From: Strongylocentrotus droebachiensis
Taxonomy: Eukaryota; Echinodermata; Echinoidea; Camarodonta; Strongylocentrotidae
NCBI GenBank assembly: GCA_035222895.1
Contig: JAVYIG010004952.1
Coordinates: 62,001 to 126,000 of the forward strand
Direction of reading: 5' to 3'
Length of the DNA: 64,000 bases
This document shows, piece by piece, positions 22,029-32,394 of the stretch. The number at the start of each line of letters is the position of its first letter. Within the stretch, counting starts at the first letter, position 1. A program made the translations under genes and the position numbers. The notes under the pieces are model-generated. The model did not search any database. It was not told where the DNA came from and saw nothing but the letters and a program-made list of their open reading frames with translations.

Positions 22029-23745
22029 AACAGCCTGTATAACAAAGCCAACATTGTGGCTTTGATCATAGAAGAGCTAAGAGGCTCGTAAATTTAACAT
22101 TTAAGGGCTTACTTTTAATATGACGTGTTCAAGAATAACTGAATATCAATGTAAATGTTATCGTTGTCAATGGTTCATTCGCAGTTATTAACAATTTTCA
22201 CTTTGTGTACGTATTGTCAACGATTCTTCATGATTTCACATGACTTGTACATTTCATTCAATCATAGTTTCACTTCATAGACTTATGTAACTTTAGAGTT
22301 ATTAAAGAAGATTGTTATAATTCTCATACTGTTGTATTTTAATTTTGGTCATTTGGGGGTCATTATTGGGAGCTTTATAATAAATTTTCTAACGGTTAAT
22401 CCAAGCTAATCTTAATTCAGCCGGATTGAAACCCTAGTAGCAAATCGAACTGTGTGAAAGATGTAAAATGAGAAAAAGAGATGCTTGGTATGTATTTTCT
22501 AAATGAATAAACCTTTTTCCATTGTCTTTCTTAGAAAAGAGTGAAATTAAACATCACGTTCGTTCGGCATTATTTTCATTTGCGAAACAGTTAAGATGAA
22601 AATCATTACTCTGTTTACATGTTATCGAAGCTCACCATTACATTATTTCAGCTAAATACTAGTCGATCATCCGCCTTCACTTTTAAACAAAATATATCTC
22701 TGAAAAGTCGTCAATCACTGATGATCAGTCGAAAATAAATCGCCAGTTAATGTGAAAACTGTCTCTTACCCTTGGAAAACCACGAAAACCTTGAACAACC
22801 AGTTTTTTCCGCAAAAGGTTTTGGATGCAGCGGTGTAAATCTTCAGCCTACCAAAATGCGAAGGAGATCAATCGCCGACCACTGAGGACCTTTTGAAGAC
22901 TACCAAAAACCTCTTTGCGACCTATGATAACTAACTCCAGACCAGTGTTTGTCAAAAGCTGGAAACTGGTCGCACATTTAGTTTGACTTAGCTTTAAAAC
23001 TAATGTGTTCTCATCCAATGATGTCCTGATTTGGGGCCTTTATCATTTCCGCAACGGAAATTTATCCCGTCGTCCCCTGCGTCAACCCAATCCTTACAAT
23101 AATTTCATTTTTATGAAGTTGAAAAATTAGAGAAACAGAAAGGCGAAAGTTTGACCAATAAGAAGAAAGTAAGTGTTTGAAATAGGAGGTGACTTTAATC
23201 TATGCGAATCGCAAATTGATAATGAGTCACTGTATTGTGAAGGATCCATGGACAGCTCTCCCGCTCTCCCGTTTGTCATGTATACAAATATCATATATAT
23301 CATTAATTTGTGTTGTTTGCCTTCTTTCAAAATATATGTTGGTACGCAAATAACTTTAAATTTTCTTTAATCAGGAAAGACCCACCCCTGAGTCATAACA
23401 AGTAAATAAATATATAGTTTTGTAATTTTGTGTTGGAACAAAGGGAAAATTTGCCCAACATTTCGTCAAAAAAAAAATTACAATTTTCAAAAAGTCATAG
23501 CTTTCTCATTTTTTTGTCCGATTTCATTCAAATTTTCATTAATCTGCTTCTCTGATTTCTCTGCATCTGTAGTTATTTATTAAGAGTACATTTCCCATTG
23601 TTTGCGTAGATGGCCGTAGATGGCGTGTTCAAAATGACTATACGCATCAAGGTTGACTTGAAAATCAAATATGTATTAGTGAAAAACTAAAGAATATACT
23701 TTTACTCATGTGGCCTTTTTTAATTGTAATCATAACGATTATAGT
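22029..23745. other. Intergenic DNA, no feature seen
   Basis: AT-rich sequence with an AATAAA at 22506-22511. No exon, SINE or inverted repeat was recognised. Confidence 0.5.
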
Positions 23746-23753
23746 ATTAGTAC

Positions 23754-23813
23754 TGATAATATTGAGAATAATTACTATAATGATAATAATTGTAATTATT
23801 CTCAATATTATCA
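23754..23813. repeat. AT-rich hairpin
   Basis: GATAATATTGAGAATAATTAC is mirrored by GTAATTATTCTCAATATTATC, with a loop of about 18 bases. An (ATA/GAT)n microsatellite follows at 23820-23935. Confidence 0.85.
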
Positions 23814-24399
23814 ATATCAAATGATAGTAATAATGATAAAATAATAATAATTATGAAAATGTGAAAATAAAGATAATAATAATAATAGTAAATAATGATA
23901 ATAATAGTAATAATAATAATAATGATAACGATAATATGTCTTGTTCACCCATGAGTTATTTAATGTTTTAAGAAACGTGTTCACAACTCGAATGCGAAGA
24001 AGTGAATAACTAAATTGGGAATAGCGGAGAAGTGCAGATAAACAAGACTTAACTAAGTCGACTTTTGCCAAGTTAAAATCTAGGGCGTTCAGCGAAGATA
24101 TCCTTTAATTTCGTGTTCTTACATATGAAATTTCCGAACCAACTCTCTCTCTCTTTCTCTCACACACACATACTTTTTTCCGCAATCCTCATTTCATTCA
24201 ATATCAAAACAATGCAAATAATTTTTCAAAAAATACATTTCTTTTTCATCATAATAACATAATTAAACAAAGTAATACATATACATTTCGTAAATTATGA
24301 TGGATACAAAATAAAGATGAAATCAGCTATAAAATATAAATGATTATAGCCCCTTCCCCCACTACCCAACCCCAAACAAAAACACTACCCTCTGCAACT

Positions 24400-24506
24400 C
24401 ACTCTCACGTACACATGCACATTCACACACGTTTACACACCACAATTACATACACTCACACACGAGAACACCCTCACACACCCCTACAGACCCCCACCCC
24501 GCCCCC

Positions 24507-24541
<35 letters not shown>
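24400..24541. repeat. CA-rich microsatellite
   Basis: An interrupted CA-rich stretch grows into an uninterrupted (CA)n run at about 24509-24541. Confidence 0.9.
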
Positions 24542-24543
<2 letters not shown>

Positions 24544-25159
24544 TAACAACCACGAAATGCACATCAAGGTTACCTGCTCACAATCACTGCTCACAACTTA
24601 TAATTTTCCCACTTTTCAAAATGCAAGGACAAACTGCTTACCTTGATTGTGAGTTCTTTTCCTTCTCTATGAATTCCGTAATTGAAGTAAATAACGTTCT
24701 GCACTTGATTTGAAAATTGTACATTTCAACAAAATTATCGTAGTATAAAAACACTTGATTTTATTCAGTTACCCATTACTCCTAGAAGTATATCTTTCCA
24801 CCCAGTATCCCTTAATTAAACCAAATGAAAGTGTTCATATTAAATTGCTAAAATTGACCTTCACACAATTTGAAAATAGGTGTAAATAGGTCTCTGGCTT
24901 TTTTTGGCAAAATGAGCAGAAATTGTCATTAAAAGAAAAAGAACCCCATTAGTTGTTCGTTTGTGTATAAGACTCAGTGTAATAATATGAACTGAAATCT
25001 CTGTATTTTCTGATCAATGTTGTGCTTCTTGCTCTAAAACGTTCGCTTATTTGTTTATCCTAAAGCCAAATTACCCAAGACCATCCTGTTCTAGTTAGTC
25101 ATACGATTCACAATAATAAATTGTCCTTCATTTGTATTACCTAGATTATATGAACTAAA

Positions 25160-25229
25160 ACACACATACACATAAACACCCACACACACGCACACACGCA
25201 CACACACACACGCATGCAAACACTACTCT

Positions 25230-25263
<34 letters not shown>

Positions 25264-25345
25264 CCTCCTCTCTTTTTCTATTTACCCTTCCTCATCATCC
25301 CCCTCTCTCTCAACCACCCACCCGCCTCCACACACACAACACACA
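25160..25345. repeat. Compound CA, C-tract and CT microsatellite
   Basis: (CA)n with CACG interruptions, then a C10 tract at about 25231-25240, then (CT)n and a CA-rich end. Confidence 0.9.
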
Positions 25346-25537
25346 CATATACATCCCCCTTCTCCTTTTTATTTTCCCCTCCTCATCTCTTCCACAGTCC
25401 ACCCCTCGTTCTATATAGACATATCTTCATGACACCTCGCTCATGTTCCATCCATACATTCTACATGTAATAGCAGTACAGTGAATATACCGTACAGTAG
25501 AACACTTTTCATATAATTTCACTCCGCTCTAGGGCTG

Positions 25538-25578
25538 CAAATATTAGCATTATACCTGCATTATGCTAATATTTGCAA
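25538..25578. repeat. Short palindrome
   Basis: TGCAAATATTAGCAT is mirrored by ATGCTAATATTTGCA around TATACCTGCATT. It contains two inverted octamer-like ATGCTAAT/ATTAGCAT cores. Confidence 0.9.
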
Positions 25579-25842
25579 CACCAATTGCACACAAAGAGGT
25601 AACCGAACAGGCTGGTACACCATAACACAGGGTGCAATAGCCGGACAGTGAACAATGGAACACAATTTTTCTATATCAATATAAAATATGTGATGGTAGT
25701 TATGGGTTCCTCATACTTGAACCGTAAACGAGGTTAAAGGGATGGTTTGCTTTATTGAGCCCTCTTAGCAGATTCCCTAAAGACGCATAGTAGTGTGGTC
25801 TCATTGGGAATTCGGCACCATTCTGGAGTTTAAGCCCCCATC

Positions 25843-27069
25843 ACACCAAACTAGTTCTTACTACGTTCTGGAACCGTCCTAGAAAATCGTAAAACGGGTT
25901 GTGGTCGGGGCAGAATGTGTAAAAAAATGTCTAAAATACGATCCTAGTTCGTTCGTAAACAGTCCTCTATACGTCCATCTCGTTTGTTCCCCGTCCACAG
26001 CCAGTTTATATTAAGTTCAGATCGGGTAGATTAGGCAGTCCAAGCCAGTCCGTAGTCAGTTTGAACCCATTATTAACTAATTCTACCTCGTTCCCTATAC
26101 GTCCAAACCCATCTAACTAGTTCGCCACTTGTTCTAACTAGTTTTTAACCCGACCAGAGGCAGTTCAACTCTACCTCATCTCGTTCTGAGTGCGTTCGAA
26201 CGCGCTCCTAGAGCGTGTGCAATCCCGTCCTGACTCGGGAGTTATAAAAACCCAGAGCGTTCTCGCCATTCCTCATTCCCGTTGAACTTCAACGCTTTAG
26301 GCTTTGAAGATCAAGACGTTCAAGTCAAGCACCTATCACACCAAACTAGTTCTCACTACGTTCTGGAAAATATTGCCAAACGGGCTCAATGACTGTGTGT
26401 GAACGGAGTGAACGTATTAGCAACTATTTACGATCTTTTTAAGGACTTCATGGATGAGCTCGGACTGGCTTGAACGGAAAGGGTGGTCTAGAACTTTGAG
26501 CCTGTTCAAAATTATCCCCGTCCTGCAATTGGACGGAGTGACGACGTACTTAAAACGAGATGGACGTACTACGAACGGAATTGCCGTACTTCGATCCTAC
26601 TAGGAACGTGTTACCACGTGATGTGGTCGAGCATTAATGAGGAAGAACGCACTGGGTTTGTATAGCCCTCGAACCAGGGCGGGATTGCAAAGCACGATAG
26701 AAGCGCGTTCGAACGCACTAAGAACAAGATGAGGACGAGTTGAACTGTCTTTGAACGGGATGGTTGGGTTATAAACTAGTTAGAACAAGTTCCGAACTAT
26801 TATAAATGGTTTGGACTGCTTGGAAATATCAAATTTATCCGATCTGAACTTGATATGAACTGACTGTGGACGGGTACAGACGAGTTGGACGTATTGTGGA
26901 CTGTTAATGAACGAACTAGGATCGTATTAGAGACATTAGTCCAGTCCGAGCCCGTCCATAAAGTCCTTAAACAGGTCGCAAACAGTTGCTATTACGTTCA
27001 ATTCCGTTCGCACACAGTTTGAGCCCGTTTGGCAACATTTTCGAGAACGTAGTGAGAACTAGTTTGGTG
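25843..27069. mobile_element. Composite foldback element made of GTTC/GTCC-rich arms
   Basis: The end CACCAAACTAGTTCT occurs at 25843 and again at 26338, and inverted at 27055-27069. The arm at about 25940-26275 is the reverse complement of about 26640-26930 (for example CGATCCTAGTTCGTTC, CCCGTCCACAG and GTGCGTTCGAACGCGC all recur inverted). The arm 26338-26470 mirrors 26939-27069. The arms are built of degenerate short units containing GTTC or GTCC about every 10-15 bases, and the polarity flips to GAAC/GGAC in the right half. No coding capacity is present. The layout resembles foldback elements known from sea urchins, possibly with a second copy nested in the first. Confidence 0.7.
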
Positions 27070-28689
27070 GGACTAGTACCGCTGTATGGAATTCTCATTA
27101 TATATACCAAATTGTCCTCGCCCTCCAGAAATAGGCCAGTTGGAGTATTTTATGATGGGACCACGGGTTTGCTGCTTCAAAGACACACAGACAAATCAAT
27201 TGGTAATTCAATCAAATTTGGTGTCAGCGAATTAAGACGTGATATATGGACACCTGTTGTTTTAAGGTGAATTTCATTTATTATACTCCTTAACTAATCT
27301 CTACTTTTGGAGAGTAACGCGCTTTTATGTTGATTTCTTTACTGTCTTTGAAATTGTATCAATATGACTCCAGAATATATTTCCACATCAGGACCTATAC
27401 ATTAATAACGAAAAGTCAGTTGTGTAAAAGATATAGGGGTATACATTTCTGACTAGGCATTTTAGGAGAACATTATAACTCGGGGGTGACCTGAATCAAG
27501 TAGAAGTAGGCCTCATAGGAGAGCCTATTATTCGCGGTTTGTCATTAGTGTCACAAAAGAAATTAATTATACAGTGCGTCCCAGAAAAAACGAAACCGAG
27601 AAGTATCGATGTTCTATCATAACTTAATCACAACTATTTTTAATGAATGATACATATTTGGAAAGCTTAGAGTCTCTTCTTTCATGTGATGCTACTCAGA
27701 TGATGCATATTTCACGCATGAGTGATTAAAAGCAATTTGAAGGAAGGAAACCAAAAAGACATTTGGCGGGCGGTATCTGAATTTCGAAGAAAAATTCACA
27801 TTTCCAGAAAGTTGAGTTTCTGCCCTTTCATATGACACCTCAATCAGGAAAAATGAGCGAGGAATGACAAAGTTCTGTTTGTTTAAAGTAGTGCTTGCAT
27901 TTCCATAATTTTATTAAACGAATCCGTTTTCACTGGGTGCCTGCCGTAGCAAAAAGCAGATTTGACAAAAGACTTAACTCCGTTTCGTTGACAATCAGCC
28001 ATGCATGAAGACTCTCGTCTACCCATGAATTATTTGTACTCAATCTGAAATAGTCTTTCCTAGCTAACCATTAAATTAGGACGTCCGGCTGGCTGGGCTG
28101 GTGAGCATAATTATGAGTTTGTTGATAACGCCATCTTCGACGGCTTGAATCAAAGTGTTTGGGGAATTATAGAGGACCGGGCAGATTCTGGACTGAATGT
28201 TAGTAACATACATTGTAATAATACGTGCTAATGGTGGTGTTTTGAAATGTTGTTTAGAGACTACGCACCCCCCCCCCCCCCCCTTAGCCTGGAAAACCGC
28301 TCTAATCTTAATCACATATTTGAGTTGGAAGAAGTTAACTGCCCAAAATATTTCTCGGAGTGGGCGCGCTCTTCTTATGATAATTAGATCGAATATTTAG
28401 TTCAAATTAGTCTGAAGGAACGATCAATATTGATTTGGTCTTATTAACCCCAGAGTAGCCACGCCAGTAATAAAAGTACTTTTCTGCGGGCACAGCAACA
28501 AAAGAAGCATTATTTTTTTTACTTGCAAAACTATCATTGTTATTTTTGCTTCTTTCCTTGAAGGTAATGCATCTCTATACAATATAACTTAATTCGGTTT
28601 GTTTGTGTGTATTTTTGTGGATACCATGTTAGCTGTAATTTGGTAACCTTGACTTTTATCATATGTTGTATTAAAGTTTAGGCGAATAC
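27070..28689. other. Intergenic DNA with a possible transposon end
   Basis: At 27572 the sequence TACAGTGCGTCCCAGAAAAAACG resembles terminal sequence of DNA transposons common in marine invertebrates, but its partner end was not found. A C18-like tract lies at about 28266-28283. No gene was recognised. Confidence 0.35.
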
Positions 28690-28866
28690 AAAACATGAAA
28701 TGAAAATTACCCTGATTTTATTTGGTAACCTTTTAATACACCTGGATGAAGAGGGACAAATATAGACAGAAGCCCTTTTGTCGGAGAATCTTAGCACCTA
28801 TCAATGATCGAACCCAGGACCTCTCGTATGAGAGGCAGTAGCCTTAACCTGTATACCACAGTTCTG
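28690..28866 (-). mobile_element. tRNA-derived SINE
   Basis: On the minus strand the head (CAGAACTGTGGTATACAGG) leads to a B-box (CCTGGGTTCGATC) and then a body with CTTCATCCAGGTGTATTAA, related to the CACCCAGGTGTTAA body of the other copies. Confidence 0.5.
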
Positions 28867-28920
28867 CGATTTTTAAGGACGTCGTTTGTTTGTTTATTTT
28901 TACTTGTTTATCTTTGTTTC

Positions 28921-29150
28921 TCACTATGAACATGACAGACAATGAAAGCGGACAAAATATACAGTTCCTCAGGTAGACAAAGGGACATCCCTTCACTGCT
29001 ATTATGTAAATTATGTGTAGAACAGGTGTCACATGCATATTCACCTGTTCTACACATTTTTACATAATAGCAGTGAAGGGATGTTCCTTTGTTTTCCTGA
29101 GGAACTGTATATTTTGTCCGCCTCCATTGTCTGTCATGTTCATAGTGAGA
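28921..29150. repeat. Near-perfect 230-bp palindrome
   Basis: TCACTATGAACATGACAGACA, GGACAAAATATACAGTTCCTC, CATCCCTTCACTGCTATTATG and GTGTAGAACAGGTG in the left arm all recur inverted in the right arm. The arms are about 108 bases with few mismatches and the loop is about 13 bases. It could be a MITE or a recent inverted duplication. Confidence 0.9.
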
Positions 29151-29339
29151 ATCTATAGTTAAGTTACACACAGCCTCATCAACTCGAGTGCGGATATCGT
29201 AAAATGAACGCATGCATCATTAATTTTGTATAATAATCAGAAGATTCAGCCCACGAATCCAGTCATAAAAATCATCGTTTAAAATCAAATGAATAATTAT
29301 GCGTACCAGTTTTTCACTAGCTGCAGTCAAAACTCTTCT

Positions 29340-29690
29340 CAATCCAAGATATAAGATGGCGACGTCGCGTCGTCGATCGGGAATTCAAATATGGCTCGAG
29401 AATGCGCATTTTGGATGACGTCACGAAAGCATGCGCGCGCATGCATACAGCCTCACTTTCAAGTTGACTCACTTTTTTCTTCTAAAATGCTCTTATGTCG
29501 ATCTTGACTCATTTTTTACGACCATGTGAGTCAGTCGAAGCATTTTGAAAATGCGTCAGCTCATGATTGACACACTGGTGAAATATAAATGAGTCAATAG
29601 AGACTCATTGGTTGTTACTAATGAGTCAATTTACACCTGACTCACGAAAATTATGCTTAAATGTGTCAAATGACTCACTTTTTGTTGTGG
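29340..29690. promoter_or_regulatory. CpG-rich patch with CRE, GC palindrome and seven AP-1 sites
   Basis: A CpG-rich stretch (29352-29445) contains AAGATGGCGACG, a perfect CRE TGACGTCA at 29416-29423 and the 16-bp palindrome GCATGCGCGCGCATGC at 29429-29444. Perfect TGASTCA sites follow at 29465, 29505, 29527, 29590, 29622, 29638 and 29671. Site identities are seen directly; a promoter or enhancer role is inferred, and no exon was found beside it. Confidence 0.45.
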
Positions 29691-30007
29691 GTGTGTCATC
29701 ACAGTGTTTTAAGCGAGAGTACTCTACGAATGGGATAGAGAGCCAACCTGTTCAGAAATGGTCTCCAGTCATGTCTATCTGTTCTAATGCCTGCTGCATT
29801 ATTTTGCCTCTGTGATTCGCAAGACATTCTCTTTTATCCATCCTTGTAAATGTGTTTGGGTTTGCTGTAATAAACTCATCCACTGTAATTCCTGCCTCTC
29901 GAGTGTTTATTCTCCTTGAATCTCGGCCATCCCTAACAACTAACCTTCAACATAATTATAATGGGGCTAATATATTTTGGGACTTTTACTTCCTATTGTC
30001 GAACAAT

Positions 30008-30215
30008 ATAAAGGAAAGAGAGAATAGGAAGAAGAAGAAAATTGGGAAACGGGGGCGAAGGACTCTTGCCTCCTCCCCCCCCCCCCCCTCCTGCCAAAAA
30101 ATAAAAATAAGAGAGAGAGAGAGAAGGGAAAGGGAAAGAGAAAGAGAAGATAAAAGGAAAGAGAGAAGAGGAAGAAGAAGAAAAGAGGGAAACGGGGGAG
30201 AAGGGCTCTTGCCTC
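30008..30215. repeat. Purine-rich satellite, isolated first block
   Basis: About one and a half units of the satellite described at 32395-48895 (ATAAAGGAAAGAGAG, GAAACGGGGGCGAAGG, CTTGCCTCCTCCCCC, TGCCAAAAAATAAAAATAAG). It stops in the middle of a unit at CTTGCCTC, where the 2.2-kb insert begins. Confidence 0.9.
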
Positions 30216-30329
30216 CAGGCGCGGATCCAGGATTTCTTAGGGGGGGCCCAAATTTGAAATTATGCGATCCAAATATTGGTACGTAATGGTGACCAACAGT
30301 GACGTAATGCGGGGGGGGGGGTCGGTGCA

Positions 30330-32130
30330 GAAAGGGGCGAGTTTCCCTCTCCCTCCTCCGCGAACGCGGAAGTTTTGACGTTTCAATAAATTATTAGAGA
30401 AACAAGACGATTCGTTGTACCGTTCTCCAAAATAATTCTCGTCTGAATTTAGTTTTTCCCCTCCCGCGCGAAGCGCGGAAAATTTTACGATTTATTAAAT
30501 TATTACGATTCTTTGGAGAGTTCCTCGTCTGAATTCAGGTTCCCCCCTCCCGCGCTTCGCGCGAAAGCTTTTTAAGTTTCCTTTAATCATTAGAGAAAGA
30601 AGACGATTCGTTGTACCGTTTTCGACACTAATCCTCGTCTGAAATCAGTTTTCCCCCTTCCGCGCGAAGCTTGGAAGCTTTTACGATTCATTAAATCATT
30701 AGAGAAAGAAGACGATTCGTTATATCGTCCTTGCCTCTGAATCCTCGTCTAAATTCAGGTTCCCCCCCCCCCCTCCCGCGCTTCGCGCGGAAGCTTTGAC
30801 GTTTCACAAGAAAATTTTACGATTTATTAAATTATTACGATTCTTTGGAGAGCTCTCGACTCTTAATCCTCGTCTGAATTCAGGTTCCCCCCTCCCCCCC
30901 CCCCCTCTCGCGCGAAGCGCGGAAGCTTTTACGTTTCATTAAATCATTAGAGAAAGAATACGATTCGTTGTACCGTTCTCGACTCTTAATCCTCGTCCGA
31001 ATTCTGGTCCCCCCCCCCCTTCCCGCGCAAAGCGCGGAAGCTTTTAAGTTTCATAATGTTATGAGAGAAAGAAGACGATTGGCTTTACAGTTCTCGACTC
31101 TTAATCCTCGTCTGAATTCAGTTCCCCCCCTCCCGCGCTAAGCGCGGAAGCTTTTACGTTTCAATAAATCATTCGAAAGAAGACGATTCGTTGTACAGTT
31201 CTCGACTCTTAATCCTGGTCCGAATTCAGGTTCCCCCCCCCCCCTTCCCGCGCGAAGCGCGGAAGCTTTTAAGTTTCATACTGTTATGAGAGAAAGAAGA
31301 CGATTGGCTGTACAAATCTCGACTCTTAATCCTCATCTGAATTCAGTTCCCCCCCCCCTCCCGCGCTAAGCGCGGAAGCTTTTACGTTTCAATAAATCAT
31401 TCGAAAGTTTCATAATGTTATGAGAGAAAGAAGACGATTGGCTGTACAGTTCTCGATTAATCCTTGTCTGAATTCAGGTTCTCCCCTGTCGCGCGAAGCG
31501 CGGATGTTTTTAATTTTCATTAAATCATTAGAGAAAGAGGACGATTTGAGGACCGTTTTCGAAAATAATCCTCGTCTGATTCGTTGTACAGTTCTCGACT
31601 TCGTCCGAATTCAGGTCCCCCCTTCCCGCGCGAAGCGCGGAAGCTTTTAAGTTTCATAATGTTATGAGAGAAAGAAGACGATTGGCTGTACAGTTCTCGA
31701 TTAATCCTTGTCTGAATTCAGGTTCTCCCCTGTCGCGCGAAGCGCGGATGTTTTTAATTTTCATTAAATCATTAGAGAAAGAGGACGATTTGAGGACCGT
31801 TTTCGAAAATAATCCTCGTCGGAATTTAGTTTCCCCTCCATCCCGCGCGAAGCGCGGAAGCTTTTACGTTTCATTAAATCATTAAAGATTCGTATTACCG
31901 TTCTCGCCTCTGAATCCTCGTCTGAATTCAGGTTCCCCACCCCCGCGCTTTGCGCGGAAGCTTTGATGTTTGATGTTTTTGACGATTCGCTGTACCGTTC
32001 TCGATTTTTAATCCTTGTCTGAATTCAGTTCCCCCCCCCCTCCCCTCCTGAGCGAAACTTTGACGTTTCATTAAATTATTAGAGAAAGAAGACGATGCGT
32101 TGTACCGTTTTCTATACTCTTAATCCTCGG
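30330..32130. repeat. Tandem array of about 110-bp units with a CGCGC-NNN-GCGCG hairpin
   Basis: About 16 units share the order: hairpin (CGCGCGAAGCGCG and variants), GAAGCTTTTACGTTTCATTAAATCATTAG in shorter pieces, AGAAAGAAGACGATTCGTTG, TACCGTTCTCGACTCTTAATC, CTCGTCTGAATTCAGGTTC and a C tract of 5-14. Examples of hairpins lie at 30551-30563 and 30909-30921. At least eight + strand units contain GCGAAGC and two contain its complement. The segment 31407-31576 recurs at 31651-31820, showing recent amplification of a two-unit, 244-bp block. Confidence 0.9.
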
Positions 32131-32394
32131 GCCTGACATGTAGGAATCTCAAGAATCATATTTCTTGCCTGGCTGTAAATTTAGTAATTTGTCATTCTCC
32201 AACAAACACATACAAACGTATTTACTAAAAAGTAAGGAAAAATCTCGGAAATTATGTCATTTCGTTCCCTTTCCTTCCTTCTCTCTTAATTTTTTTTGAT
32301 TGCGGGGGGGGGGGGGGGGGGGGGGGTCAACAGCCTGATTGATTGGGGGGGCAAGGCCCTTTCGGCCCCCGATCTCCTTCTTCCCCCTTTTCTT
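32131..32394. other. Right part of the 2.2-kb insert
   Basis: Unique-looking sequence with a G tract of about 21 bases at 32306-32326 and GGGGGGGCAAGGCCC at 32345. It contains no gene. Confidence 0.5.

Noticed and set aside
26986..27270. 94-codon frame near the foldback element
   Set aside because: Starts inside the right arm of the foldback element and has no recognisable content beyond it.
31420..31885. Two nearly identical short frames starting with Met-Arg-Glu-Arg-Arg-Arg
   Set aside because: Their identity reflects the 244-bp duplication in the hairpin array, not a gene pair.
30330..32130. CRISPR-like array
   Set aside because: The units are similar over their whole length with no distinct spacers, the genome is eukaryotic, and no associated genes exist.
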